Counted from the first letter of the stretch, positions 1 through 9,984 are shown. The stretch is DNA of 64,000 nucleotides from Pontibacter chinhatensis (GCF_900113285.1 NZ_FOOT01000002.1:892673-956672); one strand, 5' to 3'. Notes: generated by a model from the letters alone, not told the origin. Translations and numbers: made by a program.

Positions 1-569
1 ACGAGCTGAATGGTTTATACTTTGAGTTGCTCTCTGCTCTTGGCTTTGATGTAAAACGGATTTCTGCCAAAGTATACTCCAGCAGCGAAGGCACCTACTC
101 GCCGGAATACGACCATCTGGCGCTGCTTGTAACTATCAAGGGAGAAGAATATCTGACAGATGTCGGGTTCGGGGAATTCAGTTTTACGCCGTTAAAAATA
201 GAACTGAACCAGGTACAGGCCGACGCACGGGGAAATTATGTCTTCGACAAGTATGATGAGTGCTATTACCGGGTGAGCCGCATGGAAAACGGCGAGTTCC
301 GGCCCGAGTACATCTTCCGGAAAACACCTAGGGCGTTGGATGAATTCGGGGACATGTGCCACTTCCACCAGAATGATCCCAGCTCCCACTTCAGGCACCG
401 CAGCATGATCACGCTTCCCACCGAACAAGGCCGGATCACACTCACAGAGCACAAGCTTAAGATAAAGGAAGGTGAGCTTACCAAGGAAATCGAACTGCAA
501 AGCGCAACTGAGTACGAAGCCTACTTATGGCAATACTTTGGGGTAAAACCAACCGGTAGAACTATCTAG
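1..569 (+). CDS. arylamine N-acetyltransferase, 5'-truncated by window edge
   Basis: This is the C-terminal part of an arylamine N-acetyltransferase (NAT family), which transfers acetyl groups from acetyl-CoA to arylamines or hydrazines through a Cys-His-Asp triad in the cytoplasm. The frame is open from base 3 and begins with ELNGLYFELL, which matches the segment just after the nucleophilic cysteine in the family motif RGGYCFELN; the cysteine itself is therefore outside the window. The catalytic His is seen in YDHLALLV and the Asp in LTDVGFGE. A TTG at 27 is not the start, because the conserved ELNG segment lies upstream of it. The stop is TAG at 567-569. About 190 residues are visible, against roughly 260-280 for the family. 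The substrate cannot be inferred. Confidence 0.85.
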   Translation, partial: ELNGLYFELLSALGFDVKRISAKVYSSSEGTYSPEYDHLALLVTIKGEEYLTDVGFGEFSFTPLKIELNQVQADARGNYVFDKYDECYYRVSRMENGEFRPEYIFRKTPRALDEFGDMCHFHQNDPSSHFRHRSMITLPTEQGRITLTEHKLKIKEGELTKEIELQSATEYEAYLWQYFGVKPTGRTI

Positions 570-625
570 CTTGGCTATACTTCTGCTCTCGCCTCGCCAT
601 ACAGTATACCCAATTTCCTACTCAG

Positions 626-1081
626 ATGAGTGATATCATTATCAGAAGTAAGTTTTCGAAGGAAGAAACAAGTAGAAGACTTAAGCAGGTATTCTCGAAG
701 GGGAATATGTATGATGTAGAACTACAGGTTCTGCACGGAGAGTACTATCTGACATCCGAGAACCAAGCTCCTGTATTTGATAAAAGAGGGTTAGACTCTC
801 TTTTTGTACAGTTTAGGATCAAGGAAGACTTGGGGCAAGTTAGTGTTCACCTGACTCCTCAAACTCGTGCACTGTCTATTGCAATGGGAACAATGTTTCT
901 AACCTTAGTATGGATACTACTTTTTGCTATATCAATGGCTGAGAAAAGGTGGTTAGGTATAGAAGCCTATGGGATAGGGATAGGAATCACACTCATTCTC
1001 TTACTTATAGCAAAATTAGGAAGGCGGAAGGAAAAATCAGTCATAGCTAAAATTAAGGAGGAACTAGAGCCGCAACTATAA
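626..1081 (+). CDS. small membrane protein of unknown function
   Basis: I do not recognise this 151-residue protein. It has a soluble N-terminal part of about 85 residues with mixed charged and beta-type sequence. Two hydrophobic segments follow (around residues 88-105 and 113-130), then a lysine-rich cytoplasmic-type tail. There is no signal peptide, so it is probably an inner-membrane protein with its N-terminal domain in the cytoplasm. The coding sequence is more AT-rich than its neighbours, which may indicate acquisition by transfer or weak constraint. It starts 56 bp after the acetyltransferase, and no terminator is evident between them. The ATG at 626 is the first in frame. Confidence 0.6.
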   Translation: MSDIIIRSKFSKEETSRRLKQVFSKGNMYDVELQVLHGEYYLTSENQAPVFDKRGLDSLFVQFRIKEDLGQVSVHLTPQTRALSIAMGTMFLTLVWILLFAISMAEKRWLGIEAYGIGIGITLILLLIAKLGRRKEKSVIAKIKEELEPQL

Positions 1082-1166
1082 CAACACCTTTAATTTATCC
1101 CCACACTATGAAACCGTGCGATACCGGGAAGTTCAGAACTGAAGACTATATTTACTCAAAAAAAGT

Positions 1167-2111
1167 ATGGAAAAGTTAAAAATAGCGACCGCACAATTTG
1201 AAAACTTCAGTGGTGACAAGGCTAAAAACCTGGCTATAATTGAAGGGTTGGCTAAACAAGCTTCTGAAAAAGGGGCCGATGTCATCGCTTTCCATGAATG
1301 CTCTGTCCACGGCTACACCTTTGCCAGAAAGCTATCAAAGGAGCAGATCTTAGACCTTGCCGAGTTTATTCCGGAAAGTAAAACGGTGGCTAAGCTCCAG
1401 GAAATAGCGAAAACCTATAAGATTCACATTCTTGCCGGCTTCTTGGAGAAAGACGAAAACAATGACATTTACAAGGCCCATGTTTGTGTAAATGAAGAAG
1501 GGCTGGTAGCAAAACACCGGAAACTGCACCCCTTCATCAACCCGCACATTAAACCAGGGAACACCTACTGCATCTTTGAAATTAAGGGCTGGAAATGCGG
1601 CATCCTTATCTGCTATGATAACAATGTCATAGAAAATGTACGGGCCACCAAGTTGCTCGGCGCTGATATCATCTTTATGCCCCACGTCACGATGTGTACA
1701 CCTTCCACGCGACCGGGCGCAGGCTTTGTGGATCCCCAATTATGGTATAACAGGGAGAATGATCCGACTTCCTTAAAATTGGAATTCGAAGGCATGAAAG
1801 GAAGAGCCTGGCTTATGAAGTGGCTACCTTCCAGGGCTTATGACAATGGCATTTACGTTGTATTTTCAAACCCTATAGGCATGGATGACGACCAACTCAA
1901 AAACGGTTGTTCCATGATTATAGACCCCTATGGTGATGTGGTAGCCGAATGCACTTCCTTTGAGAATGAGTTTGCGATGGCAACACTTAATCCGGAGGCT
2001 TTAAAGTTGGCCGGGGGTAATCGTTACGCTACTGCCCGCAGGCCCGAACTATACAAAGATATTATAGGGCAAGACCATAAGTCAGACCAAAAGGTAGTTT
2101 GGATGAAATAG
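1167..2111 (+). CDS. nitrilase-family carbon-nitrogen hydrolase
   Basis: This 314-residue cytoplasmic enzyme belongs to the carbon-nitrogen hydrolase (nitrilase) superfamily, which hydrolyses amides or nitriles using Glu-Lys-Cys. All three catalytic residues are visible: Glu44 in FHECSVHGY, Lys119 in KHRKLHPF and Cys149 in ILICYDNN. The length and the order of these motifs are normal for the family. Sequence alone does not separate an aliphatic amidase, an N-carbamoyl amidohydrolase or an omega-amidase type, so the substrate is left open. It is preceded by a poly-A stretch but no clear Shine-Dalgarno site, as is usual in Bacteroidota. It converges with the minus-strand DNA glycosylase gene; I see no strong hairpin in the 147-bp gap. 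Confidence 0.85.
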   Translation: MEKLKIATAQFENFSGDKAKNLAIIEGLAKQASEKGADVIAFHECSVHGYTFARKLSKEQILDLAEFIPESKTVAKLQEIAKTYKIHILAGFLEKDENNDIYKAHVCVNEEGLVAKHRKLHPFINPHIKPGNTYCIFEIKGWKCGILICYDNNVIENVRATKLLGADIIFMPHVTMCTPSTRPGAGFVDPQLWYNRENDPTSLKLEFEGMKGRAWLMKWLPSRAYDNGIYVVFSNPIGMDDDQLKNGCSMIIDPYGDVVAECTSFENEFAMATLNPEALKLAGGNRYATARRPELYKDIIGQDHKSDQKVVWMK

Positions 2112-2258
2112 AACCCGGTAACAGGGTATATGAAAAATAGGCCTAGAAGTGATAAACCCAGGGTATAGATTGCTTTAACTTTTCCATACCATTATCCTGA
2201 ATTGCCCTAAAACGCCTGTTTCTCATATACTGGCTCTTGCTTATAGGCCTCATCTACC

Positions 2259-2978
2259 TCACGCCGCCTTATCTATCCCCTTTTGCCGCACGTCCTGGTA
2301 ATAATTGCAGATGCTGTTTAGTACACACTGCTCGCATTTGGGGCTGAAGAAAGTGCAGATGCGCTGGCCGTGGCGCAGCATGTGGATGTGGAAATTGTAA
2401 AGCACCTCCGGCTCCGGGGGCAGCATCTCCAAAAGTATAGTATGGGCCTTATTTGCCGTAACCTTGGCTCCAATCAGCCCCACGCGCTGGCTTATCCGGA
2501 ACACGTGCGTATCCACGGGCATCACCGGCTTTTTGAAGTTGAAAAGCAAAAGCAAGGTAGCCGTCTTCACCCCCACGCCCGGCAGTTTAGTCAGCCAGGC
2601 CATGGCCTCCTCCACCGGCATCTCCTCCAGGAAATCAATGTTGAACTCCCCGCGCTCCTGCTTTATAATTTGCAGGGTCTGCTGTATCTGTGGCGCCTTC
2701 TGCCCCGGGTAGCGGGTCGTTTGGATGGCATCGGCCAGTTCGTCTATATCCGCATTCATCACACCTTCCCAATCGCCGAAGCGCTCCAGCATGGTATAAA
2801 AGGCTTTCTCCTCGTCTTTGTGGTTGGTGCGGTGCGAGAGCATGGTGGAGATTAGCTCGTGCATGTGGCTGCGGCGCGGCTCCAGCACACGGTGCCTGTA
2901 CTCCTGGTTCAGCAGTTCGTGGGTAAGCAAGGTTTTCTCGTTTGGGGGTAATTGATGAGCATCCATAGGCAGCTGCAC
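2259..2978 (-). CDS. endonuclease III-like DNA glycosylase (HhH-GPD, 4Fe-4S)
   Basis: The 239-residue protein is a base-excision-repair glycosylase/AP lyase of the endonuclease III superfamily. The helix-hairpin-helix is seen in LPGVGVKTA with the catalytic Lys138, and the catalytic Asp156 lies in PVDTHVFR. A C-terminal 4Fe-4S loop is formed by Cys208, Cys215, Cys218 and Cys224 with the classical C-x6-C-x2-C-x5-C spacing. The N-terminal segment has LSHRT where canonical Nth has LSxQT, and sequence between the motifs is divergent, so this may be a second Nth-like paralogue rather than the main Nth. The start at 2978 gives MQLPMDAH; an alternative ATG four codons later is equally possible. It is transcribed alone. 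Confidence 0.82.
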   Translation of the reverse strand: MQLPMDAHQLPPNEKTLLTHELLNQEYRHRVLEPRRSHMHELISTMLSHRTNHKDEEKAFYTMLERFGDWEGVMNADIDELADAIQTTRYPGQKAPQIQQTLQIIKQERGEFNIDFLEEMPVEEAMAWLTKLPGVGVKTATLLLLFNFKKPVMPVDTHVFRISQRVGLIGAKVTANKAHTILLEMLPPEPEVLYNFHIHMLRHGQRICTFFSPKCEQCVLNSICNYYQDVRQKGIDKAA

Positions 2979-3175
2979 TGGTTACGGCTCTTTTTTACGG
3001 CGCAACACCGGTTCTGTTGGTAAGTTTTTTCCGGGTGCCATAGTATAATTTCCCTGCCCTGTAGTATCTTGTATAGCGTCTGAGAAAATAGCCCCACTTT
3101 TCTTACAACTATTTTTGCCGTCAGTCGCTATATTTCTTGTTCACCTGTATATGCCCCTGCGGCCACTGCACTTAT

Positions 3176-3868
3176 ATGGATATTAAGTTTTTAGGGACGG
3201 GCGGTGCCTTCGACACCGAATACCTCAATTCTGCAGCTGTACTAAACTTCCGGGGCATCCACTTGCTGATAGACTGCGGCTTTACCGTGTTTCCGGCGCT
3301 GGTGCAGAAAAACCTGGTGCAGAAGGTCAGCCATATCATTATCACCCACCTGCACAACGACCACTGCGGCAGCCTGGCCAACCTGCTCCTCTACAAAAGC
3401 ATTGTGGAGAAGGCGCCCAAGCCGGTTATTTTTTACCCTTCGGAGCAGTTTAAGCAGCAGCTATACTTGTTTCTGGAGATACAGGTGAAGGACCCGGACA
3501 AGTATGCTGAGTTTGTGCCGCTGGAAAACTTTGAGGGCATAGCTTGCGTGGATACCTACGGCAAACATTCTGAGGGCCTGCAAACGTATGCGTACATTTT
3601 TGAGGAGGGCGACGAGCGCTACGTATACTCCGGCGACCTGGGCAAGCCCGAAGCCCTCTTTGACCGGCTGGAGCGCATGGCGCAGAAGCGCACCTGCGTC
3701 TTTCACGACATCACCTTTAACCCGGAGAACACGGGCCATACGTACTATAAAAAGCTGCTGCCTTACCTCAATGGCGTGGATATGTTCGGTTACCACTGCG
3801 ACCCCACCCAAAGCCCGCTCGACAACCCCATCAGGCTCGTGTTCTTCCAAAAAGAGATGATGGCCTAG
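3176..3868 (+). CDS. MBL-fold metallo-hydrolase (RNase Z-like)
   Basis: This roughly 230-residue protein has the metallo-beta-lactamase fold. It opens with MDIKFLGTGGAFD, the beta-strand and GTGGA loop typical of the RNase Z/phosphonate-hydrolase branch. It carries the metal-binding HxHxDH motif in ITHLHNDHCGS, a later Asp in YSGDLGK and a His near the end (FGYHCDP). I chose the ATG at 3176 because the conserved N-terminus starts exactly there; a TTG at 3137 would add a cysteine-rich extension with no family match. It could act on RNA or on small phosphoesters, and the residues do not decide. It is divergent from the glycosylase gene and lies about 90 bp before the DUF2238 gene. Confidence 0.75.
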   Translation: MDIKFLGTGGAFDTEYLNSAAVLNFRGIHLLIDCGFTVFPALVQKNLVQKVSHIIITHLHNDHCGSLANLLLYKSIVEKAPKPVIFYPSEQFKQQLYLFLEIQVKDPDKYAEFVPLENFEGIACVDTYGKHSEGLQTYAYIFEEGDERYVYSGDLGKPEALFDRLERMAQKRTCVFHDITFNPENTGHTYYKKLLPYLNGVDMFGYHCDPTQSPLDNPIRLVFFQKEMMA

Positions 3869-3954
3869 CAAACCTTCAGAGCCCGCACCGAAACAAAGTA
3901 TAGGCGATGCAGTTAAATGGCAGATGAGCAGTTCCTAGAACTATACTTAACCTG

Positions 3955-4596
3955 ATGCCAGCCACTACAACGCCTCGCCTTACGTACCGCCAACAACCGC
4001 TGCACATACTCTACAGTGTGCTGTTTCTGGTATTTTGGGCATACACCGGCCTCACCACCCCCGATATGGAAAACTGGCTGCTGGAGAACACGCTCACGCT
4101 GTCGCTCCTCATTTTCCTGGTAGCCTTCTACAACATCTTCCGCTTTTCTGACACCAGCTATACTTTAATCTTCCTTTTTCTGCTGCTGCACGTGTACGGC
4201 AGCCAGTATCAGTATGAGGACAACCCCTTTGGGGAGTGGCTGAAAGGGCAGCTGGGGTTTGAGCGCAACCATTACGACCGGCTGGTGCACCTGGGCTACG
4301 GCCTGCTCCTGACCTACCCCATGTATGAGGCATTGGCCTATGGTTTTAAGCTGAGACCGTTCTTAACATACCTGTTACCCGTGGAGCTGGTGCTCTCTTC
4401 CAGTGCGCTGTACGAGTTGGTAGAGTGGATTGTAGCCGACTGGGTGTACGGTGGCAAAGAGGAGGGCATGAATTTTCTGGGGATGCAGGGCGACATATGG
4501 GATGCACAAAAAGATATCGCCATGGCCTTTGCAGGAGCAGTTGTCGCCATGCTGCTGACGCTGGCTTTTACTAGGCAGCGGAAGAGTTGGAAGTAG
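3955..4596 (+). CDS. DUF2238 (YjdF-like) integral membrane protein
   Basis: A 213-residue inner-membrane protein with about six hydrophobic segments. The region from HYDRLVHLGYGLL to GDIWDAQKDIAMAF is characteristic of the DUF2238/YjdF family: a conserved DR-HxG element, a YELVEW segment and the terminal DxWDxQKD motif. No biochemical function is established for the family as far as I know. The conserved acidic and His residues between membrane segments could form a metal or substrate site, but that is inference. It begins with ATG at 3955 about 90 bp after the MBL protein. Its 3' end is followed by two adjacent AAGTATAAAA copies, and then by the terminator of the convergent OmpA gene. Confidence 0.75.
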   Translation: MPATTTPRLTYRQQPLHILYSVLFLVFWAYTGLTTPDMENWLLENTLTLSLLIFLVAFYNIFRFSDTSYTLIFLFLLLHVYGSQYQYEDNPFGEWLKGQLGFERNHYDRLVHLGYGLLLTYPMYEALAYGFKLRPFLTYLLPVELVLSSSALYELVEWIVADWVYGGKEEGMNFLGMQGDIWDAQKDIAMAFAGAVVAMLLTLAFTRQRKSWK

Positions 4597-4748
4597 CGAG
4601 AAAGTATAAAAGTATAAAATCTACATTCTTTGCACTTCATATCTTACCGAGTCACATACCGCATGTGAGGCACAGCAAAAGTATAAATACCGTGCTCAGT
4701 ATACTTCCGAACAGATCGCAAGTATAAAATCCGCCATCCAACAGGCAC

Positions 4749-4780
4749 AAAAAAACCAGCCGCGCCCCCGCGCGGCTGGT
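4749..4780 (-). terminator. intrinsic terminator of the first OmpA lipoprotein gene
   Basis: An 11-bp GC-rich stem (4755-4765 with 4770-4780, arms ACCAGCCGCGC and its complement) has a CCCC loop. On the minus strand it is followed by a run of T, seen as A at 4749-4755. It lies 55 bp beyond the stop of the minus-strand gene at 4835. Confidence 0.85.
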
Positions 4781-4834
4781 AATCACCAATTATCCAATCA
4801 ATCTACTACTACTTAATTCTAACGTTTAATGCTG

Positions 4835-5521
4835 TTATAGGTCTCCGCGCTCAGCGGCTTTCTTCATTTTCTCGTTGGCAAAGATGGCAATCTCTACGCG
4901 ACGGTTTTGCTGACGGCCCTCCACGGTGCTGTTATCCGCCACAGGCTGATCGTCGGCATAGCCTTGGGTAGTCATACGGGAGCGGTCAACACCCATCGAT
5001 GACAGGTAATTGGCTACCGACTGCGCACGGCGCTCCGACAGCGGCTGGTTGATGCCTCTGTTACCGGTGTTGTCAGTGTGGCCTTCAATCAGGATGTTCG
5101 TATCAGGGTACTTCTTCAGGGTCTGGGCCAGCTGCGAGATCTCGGTTTTGGCGTTAGACTGCAAGTCAGAAGAGTTTGTGGCGAACAGGATGCCGGAGTT
5201 GAAGGTAATCTTGATACCCTCACCCACACGCTCTACCTCAGCGTTCTCCAGGTCACGCTGCAGTTCCTCCGCCTGCTTGTCCATGTGGCGGCCAATCAGG
5301 GCACCTGCCGTACCACCCACGGCAGCACCAATAATGGCACCTGCCGCTGTGTTACCGGCCACTCGGCCAACCACACCACCTACCACGGCACCGGAACCGG
5401 CACCAATTACGCCGCCCTTGGCGGTTCTGCTCATGCCGCCACCCTCACGGCTGGAAGCACACGAGGTAAATAACATGGCGATAACGGCTAGTATAGAAAG
5501 ACTAATTCTAAAATTCTTCAT
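4835..5521 (-). CDS. OmpA-family lipoprotein with glycine zipper (paralogue 1)
   Basis: The 228-residue protein has a type II signal peptide ending in a lipobox (LFTSCAS), a glycine-zipper region (about residues 30-78, GxxxG repeats), a short helical linker rich in E/Q, and a C-terminal OmpA peptidoglycan-binding domain (about 105-220). The domain shows the expected IEGHTDNTG and LSERRAQSV motifs and the terminal NRRVEI. Such proteins anchor the outer membrane to peptidoglycan, while the glycine zipper probably inserts in or oligomerises at the membrane. It is similar along its whole length to the next minus-strand gene, which points to tandem duplication. It has its own terminator, so it is probably monocistronic. 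Confidence 0.88.
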   Translation of the reverse strand: MKNFRISLSILAVIAMLFTSCASSREGGGMSRTAKGGVIGAGSGAVVGGVVGRVAGNTAAGAIIGAAVGGTAGALIGRHMDKQAEELQRDLENAEVERVGEGIKITFNSGILFATNSSDLQSNAKTEISQLAQTLKKYPDTNILIEGHTDNTGNRGINQPLSERRAQSVANYLSSMGVDRSRMTTQGYADDQPVADNSTVEGRQQNRRVEIAIFANEKMKKAAERGDL

Positions 5522-5746
5522 AATTCATTCTTTAAGTTGAATCAGGATATTCCATAATCCTGAGCCTTTTACTCACTATATACCTAAAATGTTATATAAA
5601 CATCTGCTGAAAAAGTTTCATCAGCTCCAAACCCATTCTGCTTCTAGCCACAGGGCCCTCAACAGACTGCGGTACCGGGTATATCTCCTATAACGGCTAT
5701 ACTTCTACTGAGTTTTACGGATGCCTTTGGCAACTCCCGTTGGTAC

Positions 5747-5785
5747 AAAAAACAAGTGCCTGCCTCCCTTACAGGAAGCAGGCAC
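5747..5785 (-). terminator. intrinsic terminator of the second OmpA lipoprotein gene
   Basis: Arms GTGCCTGC (5756-5763) and GCAGGCAC (5778-5785) pair perfectly, with an additional inner TCC/GGA pairing. An A-run at 5747-5752 becomes the U-tract on the minus strand. TATACTT follows immediately on the plus strand. Confidence 0.8.
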
Positions 5786-5817
5786 TATACTTTTAAACTT
5801 TAAAATGGAGATGGTAT

Positions 5818-6543
5818 TTAGTCGATCTGGCCGCTCTCGGCAGCTTTCTTCAGCTCTTCGTTAGCCACAATGATAATCTCCACACGGCGGTTTTGCTGAC
5901 GTCCCTCCACAGTGCTGTTATCAGCGATAGGCTGGTCGTAGCTATAGCCTTTGGCCTGCAGACGCTTGGCGTCCACACCCAGGGTCTGAGCATAGTTTTT
6001 CACAGCCATCGCACGGCGCTCGGACAGTTTCTGGTTCAGCTCGTAAGAGCCGGTGTTGTCGGTGTGGCCTTCGATGATTACGTCTGTGCCCTGGTACTCC
6101 TGCAGCGTCTTGGCCAGCTTTTGAATATCCTGCTTGGCGGAGGCGCTCAGCTCGGCAGAGTTAACCGCGAAAAGTATACCTGAGTCGAAGTTCACACGGA
6201 TAGCCTCGCCCACGCGCTCCACGTTGGCGTTTTCCATGCTTTTCTCCAGCTCCTCGGCCTGCTTGTCCATTCTGCGACCGATAACGGCACCCGTAGCGCC
6301 ACCTACAGCAGCACCCACAATAGCACCTGCAGCCGTGTTACCCAGCTTGCTGCCTACCAGGCCACCAATTACGGCACCACCACCGGCACCAATAAGGCCA
6401 CCCTTCGTAGTCTTGCTCATACCTTTCTTCTCGGTTGTCTGGGTAGTAGAACCTGAACCTGCCACCGGAGCAGTGCTCTGGCAAGAAGAAAACAGGAGGG
6501 TAACAGCGAGCATAGAGCTCAGGGATAGTTTTAGAAATTTCAT
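5818..6543 (-). CDS. OmpA-family lipoprotein with glycine zipper (paralogue 2)
   Basis: This 241-residue paralogue of the preceding lipoprotein has a signal peptide with lipobox LFSSCQS, a glycine zipper (about residues 43-92), a helical linker and an OmpA-like domain with IEGHTDNTG and LSERRAMAV. The two proteins share almost identical zipper and linker phrases such as AAGAIVGAAVGG/AAGAIIGAAVGG and MDKQAEELE/MDKQAEELQ, but differ more in the signal and C-terminal tail. It probably resides in the outer membrane with the OmpA domain binding peptidoglycan. Separate terminators and a gap of nearly 300 bp suggest that each copy has its own promoter. Confidence 0.88.
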   Translation of the reverse strand: MKFLKLSLSSMLAVTLLFSSCQSTAPVAGSGSTTQTTEKKGMSKTTKGGLIGAGGGAVIGGLVGSKLGNTAAGAIVGAAVGGATGAVIGRRMDKQAEELEKSMENANVERVGEAIRVNFDSGILFAVNSAELSASAKQDIQKLAKTLQEYQGTDVIIEGHTDNTGSYELNQKLSERRAMAVKNYAQTLGVDAKRLQAKGYSYDQPIADNSTVEGRQQNRRVEIIIVANEELKKAAESGQID

Positions 6544-6715
6544 GGTAATTGGGGTTTAGTAATTTCTGTAAATGTTCGTTGTAATAGATTGATTGAAATA
6601 GTTAGTAATGTTCTTTCACCTGCAAACGCAAGTCCTGTGCCAAATCGTACTTTCGAACTGCTAAAATATTGCGGTGCGAATATATTAGAAGAAATTATAC
6701 TTTCGTAAGGTCCTA

Positions 6716-6757
6716 TAAAAAAACCTGTTAGCACTGACGGGGCAGCACCAACAGGTT
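6716..6757 (-). terminator. intrinsic terminator of accD
   Basis: AACCTGTT (6722-6729) pairs with AACAGGTT (6750-6757), with a weaker inner CTG/CAG pairing. The A-run 6717-6723 gives the U-tract on the minus strand. It sits about 40 bp beyond the accD stop. Confidence 0.75.
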
Positions 6758-6794
6758 CCTGTTTTATAATAATTTATACTTGCTATACTGCTGC

Positions 6795-7694
6795 TTAGGA
6801 TGCCTTCGCGGATCTTTTGGCTTTCGGAGCGGTTGTCACGTCCTCTGGCAGCAGCACCATGCTCAGCAGCTCGCTCAGGCGGTTTTTCAGTTGCTTGCGG
6901 TCCACGATAAAGTCCAGGAAGCCGTGCTCCAGCACAAACTCGGCACTCTGGAAGCCTTTCGGCAGGTCCTTGCCAATGGTTTCCTTGATAACGCGCGGGC
7001 CGGCAAAACCAATCAGGGCGCCCGGCTCGGCAATGTTAAAGTCACCCAGCATGGCGTAAGAGGCTGTCACGCCCCCGGTGGTTGGGTCTGTGAGCAGGGA
7101 GATGTACGGCAGCTTCTCCTCAGAGAGCAAAGCCAGCTTAGCAGAGGTTTTGGCCATCTGCATCAGCGAGAAACCAGCCTCCATCATGCGCGCGCCACCC
7201 GACTTGGAAATCATCAGGAAAGGCGTGCGGGTTTTGCGGGCATGGTCTATGGCGCGGGCAATCTTCTCGCCCACCACCGAGCCCATGGAGCCACCGATAA
7301 AGGCAAAATCCATACAGGCAATGGTGATGTTCTGGCCGTTCAGCTTGCCGTAGGCCGTGCGCACGGCGTCTTTCAGGCCCGTGGCCTTCTGTGTGGAGGC
7401 AATGCGCTGCGGGTATGGCTTGGAGTCTACGAACTCAAGCGGGTCGCCGGAGCTCAGGTTTTCGTCCAGCTCCACAAACTCATTGTCATCGAACAGTATC
7501 GCAAAATATTCTTTGGAGCCGATGCGGTCGTGGTGGCTGCACTGCACACAGGTGTTCAGGTTCTTGCGGTGCTCGGCCATACTGGTCACGGTTTTGCAGT
7601 TCGGGCACTTGTACCACAATCCGTCCGGTGTCTCCTTCTTCTGCTCTGTTGGCGTATGGATTCCTTTTTCTGCTCTTTTAAACCAAGGCATCAT
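6795..7694 (-). CDS. accD: acetyl-CoA carboxylase carboxyltransferase subunit beta
   Basis: AccD forms with AccA the carboxyltransferase that moves CO2 from biotin to acetyl-CoA, giving malonyl-CoA, the first committed step of fatty-acid synthesis in the cytoplasm. The 299-residue protein has the N-terminal zinc ribbon (Cys30, Cys33, Cys49, Cys52, in KCPNCKT and TCVQCSHH) followed by the crotonase-like carboxyltransferase domain. [15 protein letters not shown] and SGGARMMEA are typical of the domain. Length is normal. The gene starts with two adjacent ATG codons (7694 or 7691). It lies after the aldolase gene on the same strand but behind a strong terminator, so it needs its own promoter. Confidence 0.95.
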   Translation of the reverse strand: MMPWFKRAEKGIHTPTEQKKETPDGLWYKCPNCKTVTSMAEHRKNLNTCVQCSHHDRIGSKEYFAILFDDNEFVELDENLSSGDPLEFVDSKPYPQRIASTQKATGLKDAVRTAYGKLNGQNITIACMDFAFIGGSMGSVVGEKIARAIDHARKTRTPFLMISKSGGARMMEAGFSLMQMAKTSAKLALLSEEKLPYISLLTDPTTGGVTASYAMLGDFNIAEPGALIGFAGPRVIKETIGKDLPKGFQSAEFVLEHGFLDFIVDRKQLKNRLSELLSMVLLPEDVTTAPKAKRSAKAS

Positions 7695-7758
7695 AGTTAT
7701 ACAGCGTGCTTCCGCACATTTAAAGTTATGGCTATACTTTTGAGTTAAAGTATAAAAT

Positions 7759-7808
7759 CAAAAAAGTGGCCTGCCCAGCCACCCAGGGGGTTTGGCAAAG
7801 GCAGGCCA
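7759..7808 (-). terminator. intrinsic terminator of the aldolase gene
   Basis: A 10-bp perfect stem GTGGCCTGCC (7765-7774) with GGCAGGCCAC (7799-7808). The A-run 7759-7764 is the U-tract on the minus strand. A copy of AAGTATA lies just beyond it at 7747. Confidence 0.85.
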
Positions 7809-7843
7809 CAAAAATATGTAATAATCAGCAGTTCTGCTACAAA

Positions 7844-8902
<1,059 letters not shown>

Positions 8903-9284
8903 TTTGTTTTGATAGTTTTTGGGTAGAATGTAAGATGTAGAACTAAGTATAAATGATATTCACACAGGGTTGTTCTGAATCTACCAGAGCGGCAAAGCCT
9001 TTGCAGGCTTTGAACCGCGGTGTTTTCTATAGCGTGGCAGGCACCTTATTCTTGGTGACGCAGGCCGGGTGGCTTGCCCAAACCTATACTTCAACCGCCT
9101 GAAAAAGTTGTGCCCGAAACAGCAATTAGAACCTCCTTCACAGTCAAACCATCATGTCTTTCACCACTGCAAAAGTATAAAACATCATTAAATGTAAACA
9201 CCTTATTTTATAGTTACACCTCGCTGGGCAAGCATCTAAACAAGAGCCGTACTCGTTATAAAGTATAAGTATAAAATTTTAGTA
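8903..9284. other. divergent intergenic region, aldolase / lipoprotein
   Basis: This 382-bp region separates two divergent genes. It holds a hairpin at 8989-9018 (GCGG-AAAGCC paired with GGCTTT-CCGC) and five copies of AAGTATA/TATACTT. On the minus strand TAGGTTTG (9079-9086) and TACTTTTG (9170-9177) fit the Bacteroidota minus-7 box TAnnTTTG, but neither has a convincing minus-33 TTTG. A small open frame at 9074-9268 has no recognisable protein features and is not called. Confidence 0.5.
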
Positions 9285-9956
9285 ATGATGGAGTTAGGTG
9301 TTAGAAAAACAACCTGGAAGTATAACTTCCTGCTTGTACTTATACTTCTGCTTACCATGGTTTTATCGGGCTGTGCTCCCTCCACGCAAATAACCGGCAC
9401 CTGGAAAAATCCTGAGGGAGGCGGCCAGGCTTATGACAAAATAATGGTGGTAGCCCTGACGGACAATGTGCGGGCAAGGCAGACGGTGGAAACCGACATG
9501 CAGGCGCAACTGCAGCAGCGGGGTATACAAGGCGCTAAAAGTATAGATATGTTTCCGCCGACCATGTCGCAGAAGGGAGGGCCGGATGTAAACCAGATAC
9601 TCGATAAAGTGCGGGAGCAGCAGTATGACGCCATACTTACTGTGGCCCTGCTAGACGAGGAAACCGAAACCCGCTACGTGCCGGGCAGCTACGGCTATGC
9701 GCCCATCACGCGGTTTGGCTGGTATGGCAGGTTCAGGGGGTATTATACCTACTGGTACCCCACCATCTACGACCCCGGATATTACACCGAGCAGAAAACA
9801 TACTTCCTGGAAACCAACCTCTACGATGTAGGAACTGAGCAACTGAAATGGTCGGCGCAAAGTGCGTCGCACAGCCCCTCCAGCCTGCGCAAGGCCTCCG
9901 TTACCCTGGCCGAGCTGACTGTTGGCAGGATGGCGCAGGACGGGCTGGTGCGCTAA
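9285..9956 (+). CDS. outer-membrane lipoprotein, DUF4136-like
   Basis: The 223-residue protein has a long hydrophobic signal segment ending in a lipobox (VLSGCAPS), so it should be a lipoprotein facing the periplasm. After it comes a compact alpha/beta domain beginning with TQITGTWKNPEG and YDKIMVVALTDN. This is the pattern of small lipoproteins of the DUF4136 or LpoB/CsgG-like type, in which a strand with VVAL is followed by a helix and another strand. A Tyr/Gly-rich insertion follows (about residues 128-165). No specific role can be given. Two ATG codons overlap at 9285 and 9288. The stop codon TAA is embedded in a TAAGTATA motif, and a strong bidirectional terminator follows. Confidence 0.7.
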   Translation: MMELGVRKTTWKYNFLLVLILLLTMVLSGCAPSTQITGTWKNPEGGGQAYDKIMVVALTDNVRARQTVETDMQAQLQQRGIQGAKSIDMFPPTMSQKGGPDVNQILDKVREQQYDAILTVALLDEETETRYVPGSYGYAPITRFGWYGRFRGYYTYWYPTIYDPGYYTEQKTYFLETNLYDVGTEQLKWSAQSASHSPSSLRKASVTLAELTVGRMAQDGLVR

Positions 9957-9984
9957 GTATAGTTTGCTTTAACTAGCGAAAAAG

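Noticed and set aside
6780..7748. Long plus-strand open frame of over 300 codons opposite accD
   Set aside because: It is the antisense shadow of a clear accD gene, and its translation shows no family motifs.
9074..9268. 64-codon open frame in the aldolase-lipoprotein gap
   Set aside because: No signal, motif or ribosome-binding site, and it consists partly of AAGTATA repeats.
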